From Wuchereria bancrofti (lineage: Eukaryota; Nematoda; Chromadorea; Rhabditida; Onchocercidae), in contig SSBO01000013.1 of NCBI GenBank assembly GCA_005281725.1, forward strand, positions 1,736,834-1,800,833: a DNA stretch of 64,000 nt, read 5' to 3'. Of the stretch, positions 36,901 to 51,900 are shown piece after piece (the stretch's first letter is position 1; each line of letters begins with the position of its first letter). The position numbers were made by a program, and so were the translations under genes. A model generated the notes under the pieces. The model saw only the letters and a list, made by a program, of their open reading frames with translations. It was not told the DNA's origin and did no database searches.

Positions 36901-39900
36901 GTATAAATAATATAAATTTTTTTTAATATTGATATTGAAAAAATATATATTTATTAGTGTAAAAAATTTATAAATTAAAAATAATTAAAAATGTCATAAA
37001 TTACTCTAACATAAAATATTGTTCGCCTACATACATCTCTCATATTCTTTAATAAATACATATTTCTTTACCAAATTGAAAAAATGAAAATAATCTTTGA
37101 AATTCACAGAACTAACTAACCAACACAAGTGCCATCCTTAATTTGATAACCAATTGGACAAATGCCATAAATTGATTTAGTCTTAACAATAGCATTCAAT
37201 TTAGCATCACCATCTATTGCTTTCCAGAATATAAATTTAAAAACCACCGACCTGGCAAGGCCAATATCCATTCCTTTTGATGCATCATAAACAATGCTCT
37301 CATTCCAGCTTAGCAAATAATAATAAAACAAAAATTAGATTTAAAAATTAAAGTAAAAGAAACAGAATTTTAAATAGCAAAGTTCATTTTTTCCTAACTT
37401 TTCCTATTTTTTTATTGTCATTTTGGTATCTTCTTCTATTCTTTTTTCTTCTACTCTATGTTAATTTTATAATATTCTAAAACTTCATTCTTTAGCTGAA
37501 TAGAGAAGTGGGAAAAAGTGTAATAAAATGATATTTGTTATTTTCAGATAGCTTTAATTTAATCATTTCTAACTTACTAGAATGGTATATTTGCATAATT
37601 CGAAATATGTAAAATTGCAAATCCATTACCACGTATTATGCCTGGCTCTTGTTCAATCATTTCCTCTTTAGCTTGATCTATCCAAGAGTAACTCTAAATT
37701 TAAAATGAAATAAATAAAGCTAAAACTAGAATTAGCGCAAAATTTTAGCATACTATTAAATGTGAGTCGTTTGTTTTCTTTTGCTACCTTACTAAATAGT
37801 AATTAAAACTCCATAAATCCGAGCAAAATAATTGTTGTAATATTTTAATCTTGTTTTAACTTATTTTATAAATTTTAATTTGTATTTGTTCTAAAATAAA
37901 TCTTTAGCATTTATAGAATGAATTGAAATAAGCAAAGTTTTTTAAAAATTGAAGTATATTTTCTCACTTCTTTTCCATTTCTGAATTGCCTTTTTATTTA
38001 TCCTTTATTTAATAATACTTGTAGATTTGTTTACTAATAATTATTAAAAAATAAAACGAAAAAAGAAAAGATCGTTAAAAAATCTCCACTTTTATTATTA
38101 AACTTATTTACTCATATTTATAAAATAAATTGAAACAAAAAAAAATCAAGAATTCAAATACATTTTCTCTCGTTTTTCCCATTTCTATTTTTTAAACTTA
38201 TTTATAAAATGAATTTTTTTTATCTACTCTTTATTTAATAATACTTATAAAATTTATTTACTAATAATTATAAAAAAATGAATTGAAATAAGAAAAAATA
38301 GTTAAAAATTTAAATATATTTTCTCTTTCTTTTCCCATTTCCATTATTTAAACTTATTTAATAACCTCATTATGAAAATGTGGCAATTGCCCATTGAAAA
38401 TCATTTCAAATTGTGCATATTCATCATTAATGCCAAATCCTTTCTGATAAACACGAATCGTTTCACCGCTTTCAAATCGATAATCAATTACACGATGAAA
38501 TTCAACATTTACAAGTGAGTTTTCTTGATTTGGATTAAATGCTAGTTGTGGTGAAGCTATTACTATATAACCAAGTATTATTTTTGCTAGAGTACCTAAA
38601 AAAAATTAGAATTAAAATTAAAATTACATAATACTATAATATTTTTTCTAATTAATACAAAACTATTCTGTTTTAAATTCCATTCTATTTTTTTATAATA
38701 TATATTAATTATACACATTTTATATATCATACATATTTTATGATATATATTACAGGATGATGGATATTTTTTAAACTATTTGTTTATTTATTTTATTCAA
38801 AATGAATTCTTTTTTTTTCTTTCTTTTTTTCCCCAAATATTGATTTTTAAATGAGTTATAATTGCATAACATTTATTTACTTAATTAATTTAAACATAGA
38901 AATGTTATATAGAAGAAATTTAATTTTCATAATTCTCATATTTATTTAGCAAACACTTGTAATTTTATTAATTAAGATTATATCAATTAATTAAATCATA
39001 ATTTTTTTGCCAATTATATCAGTTTATATTAGATTTATACCTTGTATCAGTTTATAAATTGATTTTAAATTGATTTTTTCCTTTTATAATTTTTTACTAA
39101 TTAAATCACATTCGACCTTGTTCGCTGAATATACTGTTTGCATTCGTTGAAATTATATTACCTTCCATTTTAGGCTTTACATTAATAAGTACCGTTTCAC
39201 GTTTAATTCTTCGACCATTCACAATTCCATTAACTTTGTTAATCACACCAGTTAAACCTGCTAAAGAAAACATTTTTAAATTTCAAATGCTATAATTTAA
39301 GAAAATAATCGATGAATATAATGATATAATTTGAAGGATTTTAGCTTTTAGTAAATTAATTTAAAATGAATATTGTAGTAAATATGTTATACTTTCAAAA
39401 TAAAATACTTCATAACATAAAAAAAAAATGATCTTTGCGTTTTTCTGTACAATAATATGTCACTGAAATAGCATGGATAAATAAAAATTAATTAATTAGT
39501 ATTCCATTTTCCCGTCCAAAAAAATATATATGTATTTATAGGTATTAGTTAATAATAACTAACTTTTTACAATCACTTGAACATCGTCGTATGACTTTCC
39601 ATATCGATTTGATGCAATACATTTGAATATTGCACGATCAGAAAGTAATAATTTTGTAATATAAAGAGAATTATTGGCCTAAAAATTTTTACATTATATT
39701 ATTTTTCTACACGTCAGGTTGACATAAAAATTTAAACATACTTTCGTAAGCTTCATTGAAATTCCACCTCGCATTGAGTCACTTTCAGTCATAATTAAAG
39801 GTTCGTAAATTTCAGTGACATATTAAAATGCAACTTTTTTCTTCATAAAAGAAATTATCTTTTTGATATACTAGTATTGATTTAATTTAAATATTTCTAA

Positions 39901-42900
39901 GGAATATTCAAAAAAAAAAAAAAAAAAAGACACAAGCATTCGTGTTCTGCTGCTATCCTTCAATTTCAGATCATTTTTTGTCCATTGAACAATTGCTGTT
40001 AACGGACTGGACATCAGTTGACAACTTAGCATCAATGATTCATTAAAGTTGACAAAGACTTGTTTTGGTGACACCTGCACACGTGGTGCATCATCATGCA
40101 CTTCCAGAAAATTTATTTCAGTTGTTTGTTTTTGATTTGTCACATAACATTGATAACCAAGCAAATCTGTCTAAAAGGAATATTTATTAATTTATCTATT
40201 TAAAATTTGTAATTCATAAAATTCCTCTTAAAACTTGAAAATTAGATAGCAAAATTGTAAGGCTGTAATACAAAACTATCTTGTCCATATGGTTATTTGA
40301 AAAGATTGGTGTAGAAGACTGTCATCTAATAACTTATTTTACTTAGATTAAAAATTTAACAGGGTTTTGATCAGCAAATTTAACAACTTTCATTAAAAAT
40401 TATATATGAAAAGAAATAAAATCTCTTACAAATCTTTGCTTTTGCTTAAACTCATTCAAGTTTTTTATTAGTGAAATTTTTAAACCAAACAATAAAGATG
40501 AAATTTCAAATGAATTACCAAATTAGTTTCGGTGACATCATAAACAACAAGTGAACCATTATGCAAAAAGTTTACTGTTTCGGCGGAATTGCTTAATAGT
40601 GTGTTGAAAAATTTCCAAACTATATTTTTTTTTGAAACAGTATTGTCGAATATACAATTTAATATTGCAATTGAACGTTTTTGAACCTTAAACTTTATTC
40701 TAAATTTAAAAATAATTGTTTCAAAGATGACAAATTAATGAAACATTTGAAATAAAAAGAAATGCGTCATTTCGGGTACACAAATAATTCTTAGCACTAA
40801 TTAATAAAAATATTTAAGTATATTTATGCTAAAAATTACACTATAAATTAATTCAAATTATTTAATGAAAACAAAAAAAAATTTGAATCAATTATTGGAG
40901 AAGTAAATTTTCATGAATAATTAATTTATTAACCAATGATACCAATGAATTTTGCTTACCTTTTCTGTAATTTGATCTGTAAATAAGGTAGCAATACTGG
41001 TAACAGAACCAACGGTATTTTTTGCCAAACAGATATAATCGCCCAAATCATTATTACTTTGAATTTTTACTCGTAATATTGAATAACCATCTGTTGGTTG
41101 TAACATACCTGCCAGGTAGGTTCCATTACGAATCCATATAATATGTGGCTTAGGTTGACCAATAGCACTAAAAAATATTTCACAATCATAATTCTTTCAT
41201 AATTTTTCTTTTTTTTAAAGATTGTTTAATTATCGAAGTATTTTTTTTTTTGATTTTAAAAATATTATCAGATATTAAACTTTATTGAAGATATTATCAA
41301 AGCACATTTATGATATTAAAGATATTATAAAATGATAGAAGCTAATATTAACTGATTCAATTAATAAACTTTTTTTTTATTTTTAACCTTTAATCTTTGA
41401 TTTTAACCATTTTGTTTAAAACTGTTTAAATAGAAATAACCTGCAATGAAGATGTGCAACAGCTCCTGGTGAAACTTTTTGTGTATGTGGTGATCGTATG
41501 AAACGTGGTACAGCTAATAGAGCACGACGTAATTCACGAGATTCAGGTAAGCAACGTATCAATATTCTATTAGTACCATTTTGTGGAAGATCCTTAAAAT
41601 AATAGAAAGCTTGAAAAGAAGAAAAAATAATTTTGGTCTAAAATATTGATATAACGCAAAATTAAAAATTAAATATAAAATTTACACAATGTTTATTGCT
41701 TAAATTCATAACTGTTTAAATTTTAATTCTAGTAATAATCTATACAAATTAAAAAGTCTAATAATAATTTATATAATTCATAATAATTTATGTATAAAAA
41801 TCAAATAATATACCTGTAGATCTTGCTTCCATGGTAATAAATTATTATTATTATCGGGAACATCACCACGTGCAGGCACATATGTTGTTTTAATTGGTTG
41901 CCCAAATTCATCGCATTCTACCCAAATTACTTTGAAATCTTTCCTTAATTCTGAAAAATTGAAATGAAAAATTTTTGAATTTCTGTCAATTAAAAAAGTT
42001 TTTATTAGATAGCTTTTTTTTACATTTTACAAAATTTATTTCATATTTATAAAATTATGCTTCATTATTTGAGTATTCTTTCAGCAAAACTAGCAAAATA
42101 TAATCAAGAATCTATTAGAGAAATGAAATTAATAATTTGCAAATAAAATAGATTATTTAAATTAAATTTTGAAGGAAAAAATTTTTAATTTTAAAGAAAC
42201 CATTAACAATAAGTCGTCTTGATCCAATTGCTTGACCAGCATTACTTTTTGCAATGCAGTGATAAAAGCCATCATCTTCCGGTGCTACATTTCTAATATG
42301 TAGAGCTGTTCCATATATTTGATATCCTGAAATTAAAAAAAAAAAAACTATTTTTTGGATTTCATATTTTAAACTATAAATATAAAAAAATTTGTTGTAA
42401 ATATGTTAAAAATTTATTAAACAAATGATATTTTAATTTCTGTGGATAAAAAAAATGAATGTTGATTGATTGAATTTTTTTCACTATACACATTAAATAT
42501 GTTAAAAAAACTTAACTTTTACTATTACAGGGAGATTTAGAATATTTTTTCAAATATGATTAAAAATTTTACTTTTTTCATTTCCAACAATATCAATATT
42601 TGGCATTTTCATCCAAGATATAACAGGTTCTGGTACACCTGTTGTATTACATGTTAAAATTATCGTTTCATCAATATTTCCAGTTACATTTAATCGTTCT
42701 GGATGAATTTCCGGTGGCACTGAAATGCTAGATAAATGAAAAACCCGAGTATTATTTATAATAATTAGTAAAAATTCAAAAAGAGTAAATTTAAAAACAA
42801 AAACAAAATATTACAAACCTAAAACGATTAAATCAACATCTTTATAACTGGTACCAGCCCAATTCTCTGCTTTACATGTATAAACACCACCATTTTGACT

Positions 42901-45900
42901 TGATACATTCGGAAAGAAAGCGGTTGATTTTAGCACATCCGTGTAATCATCTAATGCTACTACAATATTAATTTCAATCAGATATTTTCATATTGAATAT
43001 TGATAATGAGGATAAAATTGATAATGATAGCAATAATTGATAATAACTAATAATAATGATAATGGTCGTTAATAATAACCAATAATAACAATAATCAATA
43101 ATAAAGTGAAGATATTAATGATAATAGCAATAATAAGGAAAGTGATAAAAATAATGTTAATTAATAACAATAGTAGTAATAAATAAAGATAATAACACAT
43201 TGATAATGATAATAACAAACTTTGTGATAATGCTTTATCATCTTTTAACCATGTAATATGTGGTTTGGGTATACCAACTGCTTCACACCATAATTCAGCT
43301 TGTTGACCACTTTTTACAATAATTCTTCGTGGTTTTTCAGTTATTCGTGGTGGAACTAAAATTACATCATTTTATTTTATGCTTTTTTGCAAAGAAAGAA
43401 AATTAAACATTTATCAAGAATTTTTGGCTTTTTATTTCATTTTTTGTTTTGATTTTATTTATGAGTAGTAAAATTAATTCCACTTCATTAATCAAAATTA
43501 ATTATCACTTTCTAGACGAATCAAAATATTTGCAAAATATTAATACTCTTTTTTTTAGTGATTATAAAAATGAATAATAACAAAATTTATTATATTTAAA
43601 ATTTGAAAAAAATTAATAAAAACTAACCACCAATATAAAGTTGTAGTTTTTGTGTAGCATTACCAGCTGGATTAACAGCAACACAACTGTACATACCTTC
43701 GTCATTTAGCTTAGAATGGTGTATTTTGAGTTGTGTTTGATCTGGACTTAACTCAATATTTGATTTTAATATCAATGGTTTATCATCCTGAAAATTTTGA
43801 TATCTTATCAGAAAACGGAGAAAGATTGTTTCGTTTTATTGTTATAATTAAATGATAGCAAATAAGTAAGTAGGTAACTTTAATATCAATAGCTTATCAT
43901 CCCAAAAATTTCGATATCTTATCAGAAAAGAAGAGAAAAAAAGGGGGAAAGATTGCTTGTTTTGTTTTATTATTATAAGTCAAATGATAGTAAATAAATA
44001 AGTGAGTAAATATTTCAATTAATCATTACTAAAATTTATGATAAATCATAGCATCATTTTATAGGAATATCACATTAATTTAAGTACAAGTTAATTATTA
44101 ATTTTAATTAATGTTAATTAAGTTATCAAACTTAACATTCTGTCATTATGATATCAATATTGTCTCTTCTTTTTTTTTTTCGTTTTACTTCTTAATAATG
44201 CATTTGTTTTAAGTATTAGGTTTTTTTTGGAAAATTTTTCACAAAATATTTAATGGAAATTAAAACAGGTTTATCAAAAAACTTTAATATTCATTTTAAT
44301 TAATACAATTTTAATGTTCATTTTAATTATTTTAAATATGAGTATGAGTATAACTAGTAATAATTCAATATATACCTTATACCAATAAATTTTTGGAATT
44401 TCTCCTTCAATTTCACAAATTAACAATGCTGGATCACCTTCTGTAGCATTGATTGTTTTAATACCTTCTCTTATCACAATTGGTGGACCTAAATTGTAAA
44501 AGATTATAGCATTTTCTTTTATGTATAAGCTAATAAATTCAATTAATTAGTTTAAATAAAACAAAAAGAAGAAAATATTGAAAATTTGTTTCAACAATAT
44601 TTAAAAATAATTATAAACTATTACTAAGTTAATAAATATTGTTTATTATAAATAATATTTTTTATTTTTTTTGAAAAAAAACTAACTTATCACTTTGATG
44701 ATATATTCTTTACTGTCTGAGCCAGCATTATTTTTTGCTGTACATTTAAAAGTTAGCCGTGCTTGTTTCGGTGCTTTCTCAACAAACAAAGTACCATCCT
44801 CCGCTGAACACACATTGAGATTATTGTTTGATTCTGTTTCCACTGATAGATATATTGCGAATTATTAATCACGCAAAAGAAGAAGGGAATGTCACGAAAG
44901 TGCTAAATACGTATGTTCATTACCGCATTCGATCTACGATACAGTTATAAGGTTACAAGTAATAATACTTATAGCTTATAGTTGAAAGTACTAATAGTAG
45001 TAGCTATAACAATAATTATAGCTTATGGTTGAAAGTAGTAATAGTTATAGTAATATAGCTCATAGTTGAAAGTAATAATACTTATAGCTTATACTTGAAA
45101 GTAGTAATACTTATAGTTGAAAGTAATAATACTTATAGCTTATAGTTAAAAGTAGTAATATTTATAGGTTATAATTGAAAGTAGTAATACTTGTAGCTTA
45201 TAGTTAAAAGTAGCAATAGTAATACTCATAGTAATACTTGTAGTCTATAGTTGAAAGTAGTCTATTAAATTTTAGTTAAGCTAATGTTATAAATAATTTC
45301 AAATTGAAAATTAATCCATTTAATGACTAGTAATAGTAAATTTAAAAAAAGGAATTAATTATTAGAAGGTTAAAATTATTAATGATTATTATTTAATTAC
45401 ACTTACCAATGGAATAACCTTTTTTATCTTTGTCCAGTATTTGTCCATTTAATGACCATGTAATATCTGGTGCTGGAAAACCACGTACACCACATTTCAG
45501 GCTAAATGGACTACCAGCAGGAATGAACGATTCGTTTGGTGATATTGTAATGATACGTGGAATAACTATAAAAAGTTTTTTTTAAAACAAAATTAATTAA
45601 ATTTTAAACTAAAATTAGTCATAAAAAATTGAAAAAAATAACAATAGGCTATTTGAAATTTGAAAAAAAACGTTGAATATTTACAACACATGTTTGTTTA
45701 CCGAATACTTCAAGTGTAAATGCTTGTTGAGCAGTTCCAGCTTCATTTGTTGCTATACAAACGTACAAACCGGAATCTGAACTTCGACTATCTATTATCC
45801 TTAATATCTAAACAAAATAAATAAAAATTGATCAATCATACACTTTTCTTTTTAGAATTTTTTAAAAATTCTAAATAATAAATTTGGAAATTCGAAAAGA

Positions 45901-48900
45901 TATTTAAAAAAAACATAAATATACACTTTGGCTAATTTTTTATCAAAAATTTAAATGTTCTAATGAAAAAAAAAAAAATAAAAAAACTTGCAATTAACCT
46001 TGTCTTCAATAACATATCTCATTTCAGTTTCAATTCGAATTCCATTTCGTTGCCATGTAACTTTCGCTGGTGGTTCACCACTAACATTGCATAAAATTTG
46101 AGCTTCTTGGCCCTCAATAACTTGATAATTACCACCGTTCAATATTTTTGGAGCTTCTAAACACAAATATTATATCAAATATATAAATGAAAAAATTTGA
46201 ATTAAAAAAAAGAAAAAATATACATGTAAAAGAAAAAAATTTGAATAATGGAAGAGAATTACAATCATACTTTTAAATTTAAAAAAAAAAACAGATAACT
46301 AGTTGAATTTAAAATTTAAAATTTTAAATGTTACATTAAAAAAACTTACGAACAATAGTAACTGTGTATAGAAGTTCATCTTTACCAGCGATATTTGATG
46401 CAATACATTTGTATGTTCCATAATCGTTTAATGTAACATCGTTCACCTTTTAAATGTTAATAAAATAAGTCAAAAGTAGAAAAAATTTTCTTCCCCACTC
46501 TCTCTCTCTCTCAGTTTTCAAGAGAAAAAAGATTAGAAAAAAATTTTTTTTTCTGAAAGAAATTTTTTATTCCTTGTTAAAAAAAAAAAACAAAAATAAT
46601 TTTCTATGACTTACGATGTTTTTTTCTTTTTTTTTTGTGATACTTATAGCGTAACAAAATGATAAAATATATTAAGAAAAAATGAATTTCACAGAAAAAT
46701 TTTCTCACTTCTAATTAATAACTTAAAAAAAAAACCTGAAGATAACGACCATTTTCACCGATAATTACATTTGACATTGTTTCGTATATTATAGTATCAT
46801 TGACGTACCTATAAATATCATTTACATATTATCATAGTATCATTTATACCCACAAATATCATTTATATACTATCATAGTATCATTAACATACTTATAATA
46901 AATCATTTATACCTGCAGATATCATTTAAATACCTATTATAGATCATTTAATCTGTAAATATTTGAATACCTATAAATACCGTTTACATATTATAATAGT
47001 GTCATTTATACCTGTAAATATCATTTACATACCTATTATAGTATCATTTACATACTCTATTTTAATTTAGTATTTCAAAAAAAAAAAAAAAATGAAACAT
47101 ATATTAAAATGATAATTGCAGTAGTAATAATGATAGTAAAAAAAAGAAAAATTAAAAATATGAGGGTAAGAAAAACTAACCAACTTATTTCAGGTAATGG
47201 TTTACCGGTTGTATCACAAATTAATGTTAGTGTTTGAGTAATTGGTAATCGTAAATTCATCTCAATGTTATCACGATTAATTATCGGCGGTACTATAAAT
47301 AATTGTTATAATTTATTGAGAATTTTAATTAATCAATAAATTTAAAATGATTTTTTTCACATACCTGAACTATGTACTAATACCTAAAATATACCTAAAA
47401 CATCGATGTGTGCAATAGCAGAGGATGCACCAACATCATTTACTGCTGTACATGTATACTGGCCGATATGTGATTGTTTTAAACGAGGAATGTCCAACCT
47501 TGTTCCTTTCAATGAAATTCGTACTCCTAAAATAGAAGTAATGTTGAACTGAAATTAAGTTTAAATTAAGTACATGTTTAGATTATTATGTAATCTACAC
47601 AATTACATATTTATTTAATATTATTATCATCACTGTTATCAGGTTATTATTATTGTTAATTTTCATACTAATTAACTTTTTTTATTCCAAAAATTGATTA
47701 AAACATATGTCTATGTTTCAATCTCACGTATATTTTATTGTTCATTACTTCATATTTTGAACAATTATTTATTATCATTGTTATTACTAATTATTATTAT
47801 TATTAACCATCATCATCCTTATTATTGTCATTATTATTACCATTATTATCACCATTATTATTAATTATTCTATATTTTTTCACTTCAAAATATAATCTAT
47901 TATACGCTGGAAATTTTGGAAAAAATTCTCAAAGTGTAAATTTTGTTAATCTAGTTACACAATTACTAATTTGTTTTTTTTTAGGAGTGAACAATATTAA
48001 AAGTAAAAATATTTTAACCATTTGCCGAAGTGATTAATGGTTGGTCATCTTTGCTCCACGATAATGATGGTTTTGGATTACCGGTTGCTTGACAATGTAT
48101 TGTGACAGCACTATCGATTGATTGAATATTATCTTCCGGATGTATGAATACAATTGGAAATGCTAAAAAATTTAATTTAAATTATTTGAACTTGAAAAAA
48201 AACATTTAAATTGATTGATAATAGCAATATATCTAATCAATCTTATCATATCATTGATATATAGATGATAATTTTTTGAAAGATAAAGTTAAATGATAAG
48301 AAGAAAAGATAAAAACTTTACTCCAAACATCCAAAGTTAATTCATGGTCTATTTTACCAGCAGCATTTGATGCTTCACATAACCAAATACCCGCATGTTC
48401 ACGCTCAGCATTTAAAATTTCCAATCCTATAAATTAATTGAAAAATACATCATTAAAAATTCATCAATTCAATAATAGTTTTGAAAAGTTATTTATAAAA
48501 AACTTATATCTTAAGTAATTTTTTATTTATAATTTGTCCAAGTTAAAAAATTTTTTTAGAATTTTTATAAGATTAAGAAATTATAACATATTTTTAGAAT
48601 TTATAACATATTTTGTAACATGAAATTTACAAAATTCATTTTTGAAATAATTAAATTAGCAAACCTTGTCCATTATCGATTAATCTCATTTCACTTTTAT
48701 TATTAAAAGATATTAGATAACCATCTTTGATCCACTGAATTGTTGGTAATGGATATCCGGAAACCATGCACCAAAGAGTTATTGGTTGTCCAATAATAAC
48801 ATGCAATTGTTGTTTACTGTGACCATAATCCAAATGAGGTGCTGCTACAATAAAAAAAATTCTAAAATTATATATTTGTAATTAAATTAAAAATTTAATA

Positions 48901-51900
48901 TATAACTATTATAGTAAAAGTTTTTTTTTTTGGTCATCTTTTCTTGTTTGTCTAAATGAAGCAAAGTTGTCAAATTATCATATAAAATTTAGTTTATATT
49001 AATTATTAAATTATTATAATACTAGTACTATAATATATCTGTTTCTCATGAAATGAAATAATCTTACTATGCTAGAAAATTTACTTTACTCATCAGGTTA
49101 AATAAATTCTTATTTGTAAATTTTCCAGAATGTTATAAGATTGCAAAATTGGTGTTAATCTATTGATTGTTTTCATTTTTCATTTTTCTTTATAAATTAA
49201 TAGAATAAAAAATATATTATTGTGATCAGCTAATTATCCTGTAATATTTCTTTTTTTAATTAGCATAATTTAAATTTATGCTTTTTAAGTGTTTGACTTT
49301 CATTTTCCAATAATGGATTAAAAAAAAGAAATGATACGTACAGAGTATTTCCACGTAGAAATTAAGTGATGATTCGCCTGCGCGATTTAGCGCAACGCAT
49401 GAATAATTGCCAGCATCAGAAAGTGACGTATGGGCGATATATAAACGTTGACCGTCTGATGTGATCTAACAATTACAAAAATTGCAAAAAGTGAAAAAAG
49501 AAAAACAAAAAACAATAAATATTTTAATTTCAAAAAAGTAAATCTTAAATTACAAAGAAATTCTTTAAATAGAAAAAATAAAAATTTAACCAACAATATA
49601 TATAATAAACAAAGGTAATATTAATAGAATAATCAGTACATTCCATTTTGAATAAAAAAAAACAAATTCTATAATTTTATAATTCAATACAATTCACATA
49701 TCTTAATAATATATCAAATGAAAATAGCTCAAAGAAGATTTATGAAATAAATTTAAATAATTTCAAATTATATAAATTATCCTGTTCTATAGCAAGTAAT
49801 TTATTTTAAGTCTTACTCTTTCTCAACAAATAAACTAAATAAAAATAACAAATTTTTATACATAACTTAAAAATTAATTATAATAAAACCAGATTTCAAA
49901 TAAAAAAAAACTTTTAATCTACTTTAATAATATATTTAATTTAAAGGTTTAATAATATATTTAATAATATTTGATTTAATAATATAGATAATATTTAGGA
50001 AACAAATTAAATTAAATTAAACTAAATTGAAATCAATAAATATTAAAAGAAAAAACTTTAACTAACTTTAATATTTGATACTGTAAATCGATCAATTGGG
50101 CGACCATCTTTATACCATAATATTTCAGTTGCTGTTGTTGAATATTTATCATATTTTACTGGACAAACTAATGTAATGCTATCTTTTTCACGTTTTATAT
50201 GTTTCTGTGAATGTACTGTTTCAAGTTCCGGTGGTACTGTAAATTTGACAAGAAATTTAATAGTAATAATTAGCATGAATATGTTAATTATTAATTATTA
50301 TTAAGCTTTTTATACTTTTATATCTCTTTTTTTGCTTTTCATTGCATAGAATTAAATCCTTTTTTTTTTTTTCTGCAGATTAGTTAATTTTCATCTGTTA
50401 ATTAATTAATATTTGCTCATTAATAGTCCTACATTGCGACATTAGGCATTTATATATGATTCAGCAGATTAGTCTAATAAAAAAGAACAAAGAAGAAAAT
50501 GAACTAACCTAACACTTCCAAATTAAAATTTTGTTCCATTTGGCCACCTTTATTTTTAACAACACAAATAAATTGTCCTTGATCGCTTACTTTTACTTCT
50601 TTAATGCCAAATGTTTGATTATTCTATAAAATTTCATTTACTACTTTTTTTCTTTTGTAAAGACAAATTCTACTTACTTGCAAATATCTTAATTAAAGAA
50701 AAAAAAATTTTTTTTTGAATTATTTAGCAAAATTTTTGTTAACAAATATTGATAATTTTTTGAAAAAAATTATAATTAGAAAATTGACGATGCATATGGA
50801 TATTTAATAATTTCATACAATTAAACCTGTTCAATAGCAAAACGATCATTATCAGTTGGTATTGGAATATTATTTTTGTACCATGTAATTGTTGGATGTG
50901 GAATTCCAGAAACTGGGCATTCTAAGTAAATTGATCTACAAAATATTTCATTAAAAAATATGCAGCATTTTGAAAATAAATAAAATTATTTGCTAGTTTA
51001 TATTTCCAATAATTTATCTCATTTCCTAGCTTTGATGAAATTTTTCGTTTTTTAAATTAATTAATTGTTGTACTGATTTAAAAAAAAAATTAGTTGCAAT
51101 GTTTTTCATCTTTGAAGTTAAAACTTGAAATAATAAAAACGAAGAAAAAACAATTAAAAAATGTTTAATATAAAATTGATAAAATAAATTAATGGTATAT
51201 CATTAAGGAAATAAATATAGCAAAAATGAAAAACAAATAAATTTCTTAAAAATAAAATTTGCACTAAGTGTTGTTAATACTAAATACTTCAAAAAAAAAA
51301 AAAAAAAGATGTGGAAAACGTGAATGAATGAATAAATTTATATAACACTTATTAATGAAATTATTATAATTTATTACTACTCTGATTAAAAAAACTATTA
51401 TAATATTAGCATATTTATTACGTTTATAAAGCGTAAACGTCTCTTTTTTAACGAATTATTGAAAAATAAAACTAAAAATGAAAAAATTGGAGAACAACTG
51501 TTACTATTTATAAAAATAATGTAAGAATATAAAGTATAATTTAAAATTTTAAGTTATAATTTCACACATCTATTTTGTCTATTAAAATATTTGAGATAAT
51601 TGAAAAAAAATGGTTGATCTTTTAAAAAATCATTTAAAAAAAAACAAACTTTCCCACAATTGCTAATGGATTGCCAATGATATTTGATGTGTCGATACTT
51701 GGTGGTACTAACACTTTTAATATCAGGTCAATATCTGCTGAACCTGCTTCATTTTTTGTCTTGCATGTATATTTGCCACCATCGCTCATTTCTACACCAC
51801 GTATTGTTATTTTCTAGATAATAATTTTTGGTTTAAAAAAAATTTTTCTAAAAATTACATTTCAGTAATCTTATTATAAATTCAAAAAGAAAAAACTATT

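Noticed and set aside
39742..39830. Apparent loss of a splice acceptor in hemicentin
   Set aside because: Moving the donor of the previous exon by two bases (CTTGT|gtcttt) and using tgaaag as acceptor gives a normal in-frame 40-nt exon.
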